Notes under the pieces: model-generated
Told to the model about the DNA's origin: nothing
Seen by the model: the letters and a program-made list of their open reading frames with translations, nothing else
Databases searched by the model: none
In this document: in pieces, positions 1 to 6,477 of the stretch
How positions within the stretch are numbered: position 1 is the first letter of the stretch
How the letters are laid out: each line of letters starts with the position of its first letter
Made by a program: the position numbers and the translations under genes
Source of the DNA: Thermoplasmata archaeon
GTDB taxonomy: Archaea; Thermoplasmatota; E2; UBA202; JdFR-43
Direction: 5' to 3'
Assembly (NCBI GenBank): GCA_003650975.1
Contig: QMSU01000023.1
Span: 1-9,775 of the forward strand
Length of the DNA stretch: 9,775 nt

Positions 1-173
1 AGGTCATAGTACTCTGCCTTCCCCTCCACAAGATTCAACAATCCCTCCTTGGTTTTATTCCCCACTTCCCTCTGCCATCCGGTGATGGTGATGGAAATAA
101 CAAAGGTGGAAGGTATGAGTAACAAAATGAGAGCCATTGCCAGCAGTTTTGTCCTGAATCTCATCCGTACCAT
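1..173 (-). CDS. N-terminal fragment of a membrane-anchored protein (probable sensor or chemoreceptor), cut by window edge
   Basis: Read leftwards from an ATG at 173-171, the frame stays open to the window edge and gives 57 complete codons. The product starts with a short basic stretch (MVRMRFRTK), then an unbroken hydrophobic segment at about residues 10-32, then a polar, Lys/Glu-rich stretch. This is the layout of a signal-anchor followed by an extracytoplasmic domain, as in histidine kinases, Cache-domain proteins and methyl-accepting chemotaxis proteins. That identification is inference, because no diagnostic domain lies in the visible part. A second in-frame ATG at 164-162 would remove three residues. 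I see no Shine-Dalgarno sequence, and an A/T-rich element at about 194-204 lies at leaderless-promoter distance. The gene is divergent from TYW1. Confidence 0.6.
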   Translation of the reverse strand, partial: MVRMRFRTKLLAMALILLLIPSTFVISITITGWQREVGNKTKEGLLNLVEGKAEYYD

Positions 174-221
174 AATTTCATGATGGTTTAAAACCTTTTT
201 ATTTGGCATAGGTTTTTAAAT
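174..221. promoter_or_regulatory. Divergent promoter region for TYW1 and the membrane protein
   Basis: This 48-bp gap between two divergent starts is very A/T-rich. It holds TTTAAAA at 187-193 inside a short palindrome (GGTTTAAAACC, 185-195), TTTTTATTT at 196-204 and TTTTTAAAT at 213-221. Read as archaeal box A elements, 213-221 would place a rightward transcript start near 240, where TYW1 has an in-frame ATG. The 196-204 element would suit a start at 222, or the leftward gene at 173. No Shine-Dalgarno sequence precedes either gene. The assignment of each box to a gene is inference. Confidence 0.4.
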
Positions 222-1172
222 ATGTGCAATTCTCCCATTATGGGTATATCTTCCGATATCAGAAAGCTTCTCGAGGACCAGCGATATGCACTGGTGGGAG
301 AGCATTCGGCGGTAAAACTCTGCCACTGGCTCAGAAAGTCATTGCTTGAAGATAAGCCCTGCTATAAGCATACCTTCTATGGCATTGAAAGCCACCGATG
401 CCTCCAGATGACACCTGCGGTATTTCACTGCACCCAGAAATGCCTGTACTGCTGGCGATATCAGGGCTTCACACTCACTGAAATGAGCGGGACGGTTGAT
501 GAGCCCTCGGATATCCTGCAGCAGTGCCTGGATGCCCAGTACCGTCTGCTCACTGGATATAAGGGAGATGAAAGGGTATCTTCCAAAAAATGGCGGGAGG
601 CCATTGAGCCGAAACACGTTGCCTGTTCCCTTACGGGAGAACCTACTCTGTACCCCTTTCTGAGTGATTTTTTTGAAGAGTGTCATAAAAGAGGAATGAC
701 CACTTTTCTGGTCACCAATGGAACCGTGCCTGAAGCTCTCGAGAAAATGGACACATTGCCCACACAGCTTTATGTCACCGTGGCTGCACCCAATGAAGAC
801 ATCTATAAAAAGATATGCTGCCCCCTGATTCCCCATGCGTGGGAAAAATTGAATGCCACCCTTGAACTCATGCCAAGCCTGGATACCAGGACGGTGATAC
901 GGCACACGCTGGTGAAGGGCTGGAATCTCGGATATGAAACAGAGTATGCAAAACTCGATGAGAAGGCACACCCATGGTTCATAGAGCCAAAGGGTTATAT
1001 GTTTCTTGGCTATTCTCGCCAGAGGATGACCATGGAACATATGCCAAGCCATGAAGAGATACGGGCATTTGCAGAGCGCATGGCATCTGTAACGGGTTAT
1101 ACCATTGAGAGTGAACGGCGCGACTCCCGGGTGGTGTTGCTGGGACGCGGAAAGGAGAGATTCATCACATGA
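222..1172 (+). CDS. taw1: TYW1-type tRNA 4-demethylwyosine synthase (radical SAM)
   Basis: This enzyme would convert N1-methylguanosine at position 37 of tRNA-Phe to 4-demethylwyosine, the tricyclic core of wyosine bases, using SAM and pyruvate. The radical SAM motif Cx3Cx2C is C70, C74 and C77 (context FHCTQKCLYCWR). Upstream lie C34, C47 and C60 at 13-residue spacing, the pattern known from archaeal TYW1 for binding a second 4Fe-4S cluster. Further family features are TGEP at 138-141, LVTNGT at 163-168 and GYSRQRM near 263-269. At 316 residues it has normal length for an archaeal TYW1; the N-terminal flavodoxin domain of eukaryotic TYW1 is absent. The start is uncertain: an in-frame ATG at 240 would give cysteine positions closer to the Methanocaldococcus protein and fits the box A at 213-221. 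Its TGA overlaps the ATG of the DUF401 gene, so the two are probably cotranscribed. Confidence 0.93.
   Translation: MCNSPIMGISSDIRKLLEDQRYALVGEHSAVKLCHWLRKSLLEDKPCYKHTFYGIESHRCLQMTPAVFHCTQKCLYCWRYQGFTLTEMSGTVDEPSDILQQCLDAQYRLLTGYKGDERVSSKKWREAIEPKHVACSLTGEPTLYPFLSDFFEECHKRGMTTFLVTNGTVPEALEKMDTLPTQLYVTVAAPNEDIYKKICCPLIPHAWEKLNATLELMPSLDTRTVIRHTLVKGWNLGYETEYAKLDEKAHPWFIEPKGYMFLGYSRQRMTMEHMPSHEEIRAFAERMASVTGYTIESERRDSRVVLLGRGKERFIT
1153..1158 (+). promoter_or_regulatory. Shine-Dalgarno sequence for the DUF401 gene
   Basis: AGGAGA lies inside the end of the TYW1 coding sequence, ten bases before the ATG at 1169. It supports that start and translational coupling through the ATGA overlap. Confidence 0.6.
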
Positions 1173-2350
1173 ACGAGGCAATTCTTCTTGCACTGCTCAT
1201 TTTTTCATTTGGTGTAATAATAGCCATGGTCGCCAGCAAAAAGAACTTTGCTGTGGCCATACTTCTCGGTTCCCTGATACTGGGTCTCGCCATCACCGAT
1301 CAAGTGGCACACGTTTTTATGGAAACGGCAACGGATGCAAGCGTTCTCTCCCTGATAGCCATTGTCCTGATGATAAAGTTTCTCGCCACCGTGATGCAGG
1401 AGAGCGGCCAGATAAAAAATCTCATACTCACCCTGCAGAAAAAACTTTCCTACAGCGGTGTCCTCATCGCCATCCCTTCCATACTGGGATTGCTGCCGGT
1501 ACCCGGCGGCGCCCTCATGTCGGCGCCCCTGGTACATGAACAGGGAGAGCAGTCGGGAATGAAAAAGGGCGAGATGATGTTCATCAATCTGTGGTATCGA
1601 CACATATGGTTTCTGATTTTTCCCCTTTCGCCTCCGCTGGTGCTCATTGCCGACCTTTCCGGTATCAATCTGTTCGCCATCATTGCCATGCAGATTCCCC
1701 TCTTTGCCCTTGCCTTTTTTGTGGGCTATCTCTTTGTGAGAAAATTCCCTGCGCCCCAGAAAAAGGAGGAAGGCCCCCAGGATGCGGGAAATCTCCAGGG
1801 ATTGATACCCATTTTGCTCACCGTGCTCCTGGCAACAGCGCTCTCCCTCTTCATTTCCACCTACACCGCCTTTATGATTGCCCTTCCGCTGGGCATTGTG
1901 GTAGCACTTCTGTACGCCGGGAACGTGAATAAAGACATGATAACAAAGGGCGTATCGGTCTCGCTTGGAGTGGCCATATTCGGCATCATGTTCTTCAAAA
2001 ACATCATATTTGCATCAGGGGTGACTGATATATTGTCCTCTCACCTCACCCATCTTCCGCTCATTGTCACCATTACCTCGCTTTCATTTATCATCGGCTT
2101 TCTCACCGCCCACAACCTTGCGGCAATCGGCATCCTGTACCCGATTTTCTCACCCTTTTTAACCACCCCGGGCCTCGTATCACTTCTCTACATATCCTCC
2201 TTCATGGGATACCTGATATCCCCCATCCACCCGTGCGTGGTACTGAGTTATGAATATTTCCGGCCGGGATTCCTGGAGTCCTATAAAATTCTGGCCCCTT
2301 CTGCCATTGCCATGGTGATAAGTGCTGCACTCATTTACGGTCTCTGGTGA
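1169..2350 (+). CDS. DUF401 family integral membrane protein, putative transporter
   Basis: The 393-residue product is almost wholly hydrophobic, with roughly 10-12 membrane segments; clear ones lie at about 3-22, 27-44, 57-75, 97-118, 145-162, 168-191, 211-230, 234-250, 263-284, 297-325 and 374-393. The polar loop at 192-209 is probably cytoplasmic. Conserved-looking motifs sit in or beside membrane segments: LLPVPGGALMSAP (108-120), NLWYRHIWF (140-148) and SPIHPCVVLS (351-360). I recognise these as DUF401-type; the family is thought to be related to ion and carboxylate transporters, but its substrate is unknown. The start is fixed by an ATGA overlap with TYW1 and a Shine-Dalgarno sequence at 1153-1158. 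The 3' end overlaps the convergent radical SAM gene by 16 bp. Being coupled to a tRNA-modification gene does not by itself suggest a substrate. Confidence 0.85.
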   Translation: MNEAILLALLIFSFGVIIAMVASKKNFAVAILLGSLILGLAITDQVAHVFMETATDASVLSLIAIVLMIKFLATVMQESGQIKNLILTLQKKLSYSGVLIAIPSILGLLPVPGGALMSAPLVHEQGEQSGMKKGEMMFINLWYRHIWFLIFPLSPPLVLIADLSGINLFAIIAMQIPLFALAFFVGYLFVRKFPAPQKKEEGPQDAGNLQGLIPILLTVLLATALSLFISTYTAFMIALPLGIVVALLYAGNVNKDMITKGVSVSLGVAIFGIMFFKNIIFASGVTDILSSHLTHLPLIVTITSLSFIIGFLTAHNLAAIGILYPIFSPFLTTPGLVSLLYISSFMGYLISPIHPCVVLSYEYFRPGFLESYKILAPSAIAMVISAALIYGLW

Positions 2351-3153
2351 TATTCCAGAATGTCTCGCTCAGGAATACCGCAGCACCAGTGAAGCACCCT
2401 CACATCAATCCCTCTCTTTTCTGCGTATGCGAGTGCTTCCCTGGATGGATTTGCCATCTCCGTAACCCCCAGGTCAATCAACTCCCTGTCCAGCATGCGG
2501 GGGCGCATGCATCCGATGGCATATGGTTTCCCAAATTTTTTCACTTCGCCAATAAATTCCAGCACTTCCTGCGGGTTAACGTGCACTTTCTCAAATGGGG
2601 TATGTGCGGTGGGCACCACCACATTCAGCACCAGTTTTTCATACCGGTAATTTTTTATCCGGTCAAACACCTCGTACTCTTTCACTTCTCCAAAATGGAG
2701 ACCGATGGTGATATGAGGGCTCACCTTCACACCGGCATCGAGCAACATCTCCATGGTGTGGATGTAGTCATCGGTGGAGGCACTGAGACCGAACACCGGT
2801 GATATTGCCTCGTCTGCAGGGATGTCCACAAAGGCCATATGGCACGATGCAGAGATTTCTTCGGCCAGTGTTTCATCAATAAATCCCGGATGAATGGCAA
2901 TGAAAAAACGTTCCTTCAGCAGAGAGAGTGCGGAATGAATTTTTTTCAGGTTGATAAGTCTGCCATCCCTGTCAAATCCCCCGCTTATCAGCATGCCATG
3001 ACCTTTGAATTGTTCACCGAATGCCAGCAGCTCATCTTCTGAATGTGCCCTCACCATCTGATGCAGGTAGATTCCCCTGCAGTGTGCGCAGTTGAGGAGA
3101 CAGTGAGATATTGAAACGGGCATAAAATATGGCTTCGGACAGTAGGCAATCAT
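2335..3153 (-). CDS. Biotin-synthase-related radical SAM protein of unknown substrate
   Basis: The product has 272 residues from an ATG that overlaps the guaAa stop as ATGA; GAGG four bases upstream supports this start over a longer in-frame extension to 3273. The radical SAM motif Cx3Cx2C is C18, C22 and C25 (HCLLNCAHCRG), close to the N-terminus after MIAYCPKPYF. LISGGFDRDGRL at 55-66 resembles the SAM-binding GGE region, and a SPHITIGLHFG strand lies at 145-155. The C-terminal half has GCMRPR (214-219) and a cysteine pair in HWCCGIPE (255-262). These motifs and the overall layout resemble the uncharacterised biotin-synthase-related archaeal group (COG2516-like, from memory). The extra cysteines C5, C215, C257 and C258 could hold an auxiliary cluster or take part in catalysis, which is inference. 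Coupling to guaAa suggests co-expression with GMP synthesis but does not show the reaction. Confidence 0.8.
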   Translation of the reverse strand: MIAYCPKPYFMPVSISHCLLNCAHCRGIYLHQMVRAHSEDELLAFGEQFKGHGMLISGGFDRDGRLINLKKIHSALSLLKERFFIAIHPGFIDETLAEEISASCHMAFVDIPADEAISPVFGLSASTDDYIHTMEMLLDAGVKVSPHITIGLHFGEVKEYEVFDRIKNYRYEKLVLNVVVPTAHTPFEKVHVNPQEVLEFIGEVKKFGKPYAIGCMRPRMLDRELIDLGVTEMANPSREALAYAEKRGIDVRVLHWCCGIPERDILEYHQRP

Positions 3154-3710
3154 CTCGCCTCTTGGAGAAAATTCATGAATATTTCTTTCCCGAACCGGGT
3201 GTGTTCCACCTCCGGATGAAACTGCACGCCGAACAGCGGCCTCCTTTTGTGACGCATTGCCTGAACGGTGCAATTTTCTGATGAGGCAAGAAGTACAAAG
3301 TCTGGTGGCATCCGGATCACTTCATCGTTATGACTCTCCCACACGATCATTTTTTCCGGCACGTTGACAAAAAGCACATCCCTCTCCACCACCTCAATCT
3401 CCACCTTCCCGTATTCGGGAACTTTCGCCTCCTCGCACTCCCCGCCAAAGAAACGCGCCATGTACTGGTGGCCGGCGCATATTCCGAGGATGGGGCACGG
3501 TGCATGCTGCAGGTATTCATCCGTATTACCCAGCCGCTCCTCCAGTCCAATGCGCGGTGCGCCCCCTGAAAGCACCAGTGCATCCGCATCATTGAGTTTT
3601 TCCAGCGGCGTGGTGTTGGCCACAATTTCCGCATCCACATCCAGATATCGAAGCGTTCTCCATTCGCGATGGGTCCACTGCCCGCCATTGTCAATCACGT
3701 ACACTTTCAT
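3150..3710 (-). CDS. guaAa: GMP synthase, glutamine amidotransferase subunit
   Basis: This subunit hydrolyses glutamine and passes ammonia to the ATP-pyrophosphatase subunit for amination of XMP to GMP. The class I amidotransferase triad is visible: nucleophile C78 in GICAGHQ (76-82), then H166 and E168 in QFHPEVEH (163-170). LSGGAPRIG lies at 47-55 and SHNDE at 126-130. At 186 residues it is a stand-alone archaeal-type subunit; its partner guaAb is encoded at 4871-5815 on the same strand but in a different transcription unit. I chose the ATG at 3710-3708 because the protein then starts MKVYVIDNGGQW as in the family and a TATA-like element (3731-3740) is centred about 26 nt upstream. The longer open frame back to 3863 runs into trmO. 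The stop overlaps the radical SAM start. Confidence 0.95.
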   Translation of the reverse strand: MKVYVIDNGGQWTHREWRTLRYLDVDAEIVANTTPLEKLNDADALVLSGGAPRIGLEERLGNTDEYLQHAPCPILGICAGHQYMARFFGGECEEAKVPEYGKVEIEVVERDVLFVNVPEKMIVWESHNDEVIRMPPDFVLLASSENCTVQAMRHKRRPLFGVQFHPEVEHTRFGKEIFMNFLQEAR

Positions 3711-3747
3711 TATGGAAAAAATAAAATGGACATATAATATTTCTGTT
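3711..3747. promoter_or_regulatory. Interlocked divergent leaderless promoters of guaAa and trmO
   Basis: The 37 bp between the two start codons hold two A/T-rich boxes. ATATTATATG (minus strand, 3740-3731) is centred about 26 nt before the guaAa ATG. AAAATAAAAT (plus strand, about 3718-3727) is centred about 26 nt before the trmO ATG. Each is preceded by a purine-rich stretch that could act as a BRE. Neither gene has a Shine-Dalgarno sequence, so both transcripts are probably leaderless. The boxes lie only about 14 bp apart and each promoter runs across the other. Confidence 0.6.
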
Positions 3748-4179
3748 ATGGAAATTGTATATCGGCCCATTGGTATTATCCACACTCCTTTTAAGGAACA
3801 TGCGCCCATCCAGCCACTGTACTCAGAGGCCCGTGGTGTGGTGGAGGTATTCGATGAATACAAGGAGGGACTGAAGGATCTGGAAACCTTCTCTCATATC
3901 ATCCTAGTATATCATTTTCACCTCTCGAAAGGATATCGTCTGGAGGCAAAACCGTATCTTGATGATGAACCAAAGGGAATATTTGCCATACGCTCGCCGA
4001 ATCGTCCCAACGGCATAGGCATATCCACTGTCGCGCTGGAAAGAATAGAGGGAGCAAAGCTTCACGTGCTCCATGTGGACATGCTTGACGGTACACCCCT
4101 CCTGGACATAAAACCGTACGTTCCTGAATTTGACATTCGGGATGCCAGTTCGGGGTGGCTCAATGGAAAAATAAAGTGA
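3748..4179 (+). CDS. trmO: TrmO (TsaA) family tRNA m6t6A37 N6-methyltransferase
   Basis: TrmO methylates N6-threonylcarbamoyladenosine at position 37 of ANN-decoding tRNAs with SAM, using an unusual single-sheet beta-barrel fold. The 143-residue product carries the family signature from its first residues: YRPIGIIHTPF (5-15), the FSHIILVYHFH segment (48-58), FAIRSPNRPNGIGIS (79-93) and MLDGTPLLDIKPYVPEFD (112-129). The start is the ATG at 3748; an in-frame ATG at 3712 would add 12 residues ahead of a motif that normally sits near the N-terminus and would not match the promoter box. The barrel domain is complete, but there is no long C-terminal extension as in Escherichia coli TrmO. The methylation activity is taken from the family; archaeal members are less studied. 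Confidence 0.88.
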   Translation: MEIVYRPIGIIHTPFKEHAPIQPLYSEARGVVEVFDEYKEGLKDLETFSHIILVYHFHLSKGYRLEAKPYLDDEPKGIFAIRSPNRPNGIGISTVALERIEGAKLHVLHVDMLDGTPLLDIKPYVPEFDIRDASSGWLNGKIK

Positions 4180-4239
4180 AAGAGGAGCGAGGGTGCAACA
4201 TGTACCATTCATTTTGCAGTCCTTCGCTTAAAGAGAGTT

Positions 4240-4869
4240 TCACCCCTGCATCTCGATTATTCTCTTTGCCCAGTGCAACTTTTTCCTCTTTATCTCGCTA
4301 TTTTTCCCCTCCTTTTCCTTCGGGTTTTCAAAATCGAAGCCGATGAGCTTTATTCTGGAAGCGTTGAAGTGCCGGGCAATGCAGTATGCACGGTCACCGT
4401 CAGTAAACCCACCGAAGTTGTACACGTTGTTGAAGGGCGCTGACTGTGTGGTAAGCATGATGCATGAGGTGAATTTGGGCAGGTGGTTTTTCAGGGAATC
4501 CATGTTGTCGCCATGAGCATGCACGATGATGATGCTTCCCCTTTCCTGTACACGCACAATATCATCCACGTTTCCGTCAAGATCGGTGGTGACAATATCC
4601 GGCACAATGTCATGGGCAAGCACCACTGAAGTTGCCTCATCGGCGGCCATCACCACCCCCTCAATTTCTTCCAGTTCATCTGTCAGGTTCTCTCCTGCAC
4701 CGCATATGCTCACCACCTTTCCTTCCATCAATTTTTTCAGATGTTCGGGAGTGATTGTTCCCCTAATGAGAGAAGAGGCAATCAGCGCAGCCCTCTCATC
4801 TTCCTCCCTCCTGTAACCAAATTCTTTGATAATCTGCTCGTAAAGGGGCTCCCATTCCTCCCATTCCAT
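4240..4869 (-). CDS. mptE: 6-hydroxymethyl-7,8-dihydropterin diphosphokinase, archaeal MptE type (DUF115)
   Basis: MptE transfers pyrophosphate from ATP to 6-hydroxymethyl-dihydropterin, giving the activated pterin used for tetrahydromethanopterin or archaeal folate. It replaces bacterial FolK and is unrelated to it. Within 209 residues I see GAGENL (57-62), ADEATS (76-81), PDIVTTDLDGN (90-100), HAHGDN (117-122), NFGGFTDGDRA (151-161) and IGFDFE (176-181), with a C-terminal KLHWAKRII stretch. The acidic PDIVTTDLDG segment and HAHGDN are hallmarks of the family and probably bind metal and nucleotide. The ATG at 4869 follows the guaAb stop by one base and has GGGAG four bases upstream, so it is the last gene of a purE-guaAb-mptE operon. 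Its 3' end converges on trmO with a 60-bp gap. Confidence 0.92.
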   Translation of the reverse strand: MEWEEWEPLYEQIIKEFGYRREEDERAALIASSLIRGTITPEHLKKLMEGKVVSICGAGENLTDELEEIEGVVMAADEATSVVLAHDIVPDIVTTDLDGNVDDIVRVQERGSIIIVHAHGDNMDSLKNHLPKFTSCIMLTTQSAPFNNVYNFGGFTDGDRAYCIARHFNASRIKLIGFDFENPKEKEGKNSEIKRKKLHWAKRIIEMQG

Positions 4870-4870
4870 G

Positions 4871-5815
4871 CTACTCCCATTCTATAGTGGCCGGCGGCTT
4901 GTCCGAAATGTCATAGACCACACGGTTGACCTCCCGTATCTCGTTGGTGATGCGTGTTGCCATTTTTTCCAGGAGCTCGTGGGGCAGTTTGGAATAGACG
5001 GCAGTCATGGCGTCCACCGAATCCACGCTCCGGATGGCAATGGTGTAACCGTATGCCCTGACATCTCCCCGCACCCCCACGCTTCTCACCGGAAGCAGCA
5101 CCGCAAAATACTGCCACGGTTTTTCTATCATGCCGCTCTTCCATGCGGCATCTATCTCCTCTTCCACGACGGCGCATGCCCTCCGCACAATGTCCACCTT
5201 CTCCTCATCTATTTCCTCGAGAATTCTCACCGCGAGTCCGGGGCCCGGAAATGGCTGGCGTTCCGCAACCGCAAGTTTGAGATACCGCGCCACCTCCCTC
5301 ACCTCGTCCTTGTAAATATGGCGGAGAGGCTCCACCACGGTGAGCGCCATGTCGGTGGGCAACCCCCCCACGTTGTGGTGGCTTTTGATGGTATCACGCA
5401 GTTCTCCTCCGCTCTCAATCCAGTCCGGGGCAATGGTCCCCTGAATCAGATACGATGCATTCTCCTCCCGTGCCACCCGCTCGAATAGCCGTATGAACTT
5501 TTCTCCTATTATCTTTCGTTTCTCCTCCGGGTCAACCACGCCCCTCAGCGCATCCAGAAATTCCTCCTTTGCATCCACGAGAATAAAGCGCAGCGGCATG
5601 CCGCCGTACAGACGGTTCACAAACTCGCTCTCACCCTTCCTCATAAGACCGGTGTCCACATACACCGCCACAAGATTTTCTCCCAGTGCCATGCTCCCTA
5701 TTTTTGCCGCCACGGTCGAGTCCACGCCGCCTGACACGGCAATAACCGCCTTTCCCTTCACCTGTTTTTTTACATCATCCACCGCCTTTTCCACGAAGGA
5801 TGCGGCATCAAACAT
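4871..5815 (-). CDS. guaAb: GMP synthase, ATP-pyrophosphatase subunit
   Basis: This subunit adenylates XMP and replaces the adenylate with ammonia supplied by GuaAa to form GMP. The PP-loop SGGVDST (residues 28-34) follows AVIAV, and a [11 protein letters not shown] segment follows near 52-62. [12 protein letters not shown] (about 123-134) and HHNVGGLP (about 146-153) are GMP synthetase motifs. The dimerisation and XMP-binding C-terminal domain starts near [13 protein letters not shown] and ends with KPPATIEWE, as in full-length GuaA proteins. At 314 residues it is a complete stand-alone subunit. The start at 5815 overlaps the end of purE by 8 bp, and GAGGGA at 5826-5821 gives a good Shine-Dalgarno sequence. 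GuaAa is encoded about 1.1 kb beyond the end of this operon, with trmO in between. Confidence 0.96.
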   Translation of the reverse strand: MFDAASFVEKAVDDVKKQVKGKAVIAVSGGVDSTVAAKIGSMALGENLVAVYVDTGLMRKGESEFVNRLYGGMPLRFILVDAKEEFLDALRGVVDPEEKRKIIGEKFIRLFERVAREENASYLIQGTIAPDWIESGGELRDTIKSHHNVGGLPTDMALTVVEPLRHIYKDEVREVARYLKLAVAERQPFPGPGLAVRILEEIDEEKVDIVRRACAVVEEEIDAAWKSGMIEKPWQYFAVLLPVRSVGVRGDVRAYGYTIAIRSVDSVDAMTAVYSKLPHELLEKMATRITNEIREVNRVVYDISDKPPATIEWE

Positions 5816-6245
5816 ATTTTTCCCTCATCTTTTTCCGGTACTCTTCGAGCTTTTGTGCGATCTCGCTATTTCCCACAGAGAGAATTTCTGCGGCAAGAAT
5901 GGCGGCATTATCTCCACGGTCAAGCCCCACCGCTGCCACGGGGATTCCCGGGGGCATCTGGACAATGGAAAGTATAGCATCAAGATTCACTTTGCCTGAC
6001 ACCGGGACGCCGATGACCGGCTTTGTGGTATGGGAGGCAATGCTTCCCGGCAGTGCCGCGGCAAGACCCGCAATGGCGATGAACACGTCGGCATCGCTCC
6101 CGGCTATCTCCTTTATCTTTTCCGGGGTCCGGTGGGCAGACGCATACACCACCTCGTAGGGAATATCAAACCGGTCAAGTATGTCCGTGGCCTTTTTCCC
6201 CACGTGTTCATCACTTTTTGAGCCCATCACCACTGCAACTTTCAT
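5808..6245 (-). CDS. purE: PurE, 5-(carboxyamino)imidazole ribonucleotide mutase / AIR carboxylase
   Basis: PurE supplies the carboxylated imidazole ribonucleotide of de novo purine synthesis. The 145-residue protein has the family core: VVMGSKSD (5-12), YASAHRTPE (34-42), the glycine-rich loop [20 protein letters not shown] (60-79) and [13 protein letters not shown] (92-104). H38 is the likely catalytic histidine. No purK lies in the window, so it cannot be decided whether this is a mutase (class I) working with PurK or a CO2-using carboxylase (class II) as in organisms lacking PurK. The start at 6245 is a probable leaderless start, with a T-rich box centred about 24 nt upstream and no Shine-Dalgarno sequence. 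It is the first gene of purE-guaAb-mptE. Confidence 0.95.
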   Translation of the reverse strand: MKVAVVMGSKSDEHVGKKATDILDRFDIPYEVVYASAHRTPEKIKEIAGSDADVFIAIAGLAAALPGSIASHTTKPVIGVPVSGKVNLDAILSIVQMPPGIPVAAVGLDRGDNAAILAAEILSVGNSEIAQKLEEYRKKMREKYV

Positions 6246-6263
6246 GAGCTTAAATGCAGCATA

Positions 6264-6274
6264 AGATAAAAAAT
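6264..6274 (-). promoter_or_regulatory. Box A of the purE-guaAb-mptE operon
   Basis: On the minus strand this reads ATTTTTTATCT and is centred about 24 nt upstream of the purE ATG. No Shine-Dalgarno sequence lies between, which fits a leaderless archaeal transcript. Confidence 0.5.
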
Positions 6275-6293
6275 TTCTTATCGGAAAGGATGC

Positions 6294-6428
6294 TCACTCA
6301 TCCATGGTGTATTCCACAACAATCTTTCCCGTTTCCTCATTGATCACCCTTCTTCTGTTTCCCTTTGCCAGCAGCTTGTATCCTAGGTAGTACCCCTTTT
6401 CCTCCCATGCATCATCGTTTTCGGGCAT
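6294..6428 (-). CDS. Small protein of 44 residues, unknown function
   Basis: An ATG at 6428-6426 opens a frame of 44 codons ending in TGA at 6296-6294. I do not recognise the protein. It begins MPENDDAWEEKGYYLGYKLL, an acidic start leading to an aromatic helix-like segment. A basic patch NRRR follows near residues 24-27, then a stretch (VINEETGKIVVEY) that reads like a beta-hairpin with a turn at ETGK, then an acidic end. It has no cysteine and no membrane segment. Support for its being real: a box A-like CTTAAATAG lies about 24 nt upstream, codon use resembles the neighbouring genes, and the frame fills the gap between purE and the divergent radical SAM gene. It shares a control region with that gene. 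It could bind nucleic acid or protein, but nothing in it proves a role. Confidence 0.6.
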   Translation of the reverse strand: MPENDDAWEEKGYYLGYKLLAKGNRRRVINEETGKIVVEYTMDE

Positions 6429-6447
6429 ATAAAAGAATGTGGTTTTT

Positions 6448-6456
6448 CTATTTAAG
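6448..6456 (-). promoter_or_regulatory. Box A for the 44-residue protein gene
   Basis: CTTAAATAG on the minus strand, centred about 24 nt upstream of the ATG at 6428. Its BRE position would lie at about 6457-6463, overlapping the first palindromic site. Confidence 0.45.
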
Positions 6457-6458
6457 TG

Positions 6459-6475
6459 TTGTTCTGTTAGAGCAA
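6459..6475. promoter_or_regulatory. Operator-like palindrome, copy 1
   Basis: TTGTTCTGTTAGAGCAA: two 8-base arms around a central T, with two mismatches between the arms. It matches copy 2 at 15 of 17 positions and lies 19 bp away from it centre to centre. It abuts the leftward box A, so a bound protein could block assembly of the leftward transcription complex. Confidence 0.6.
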
Positions 6476-6477
6476 AA

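Noticed and set aside
81..94. Short GGTGAT repeats
   Set aside because: They lie within the coding frame of the minus-strand membrane protein and are low-copy codon repeats.
339..1193. Long minus-strand open frame of 284 codons opposite TYW1
   Set aside because: It lies antisense to a gene with complete catalytic motifs, and its translation has no recognisable domain and a high content of His, Cys and Phe typical of shadow frames.
3154..3273. N-terminal extension of the radical SAM protein back to 3273
   Set aside because: The extension would overlap guaAa in another frame, while the ATGA overlap at 3153 gives a start with a Shine-Dalgarno sequence directly before MIAYCPKP.
3711..3863. N-terminal extension of GuaAa back to 3863
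   Set aside because: It runs through the promoter and into trmO; the family N-terminus begins at MKVYVIDNGG.
4183..4230. Possible hairpin between trmO and mptE (GAGCGAGGG against CCTTCGCTT)
   Set aside because: The arms pair imperfectly, the loop is long and no T-run follows, so a terminator call is not supported.
4868..5488. Plus-strand open frame of 206 codons opposite guaAb
   Set aside because: It is antisense to the clear GMP synthetase subunit; the composition is His- and Pro-rich with no family motif.
5493..5999. Plus-strand open frame of 168 codons across the purE-guaAb junction
   Set aside because: It is the Ser/Thr-rich shadow of two well-supported genes.
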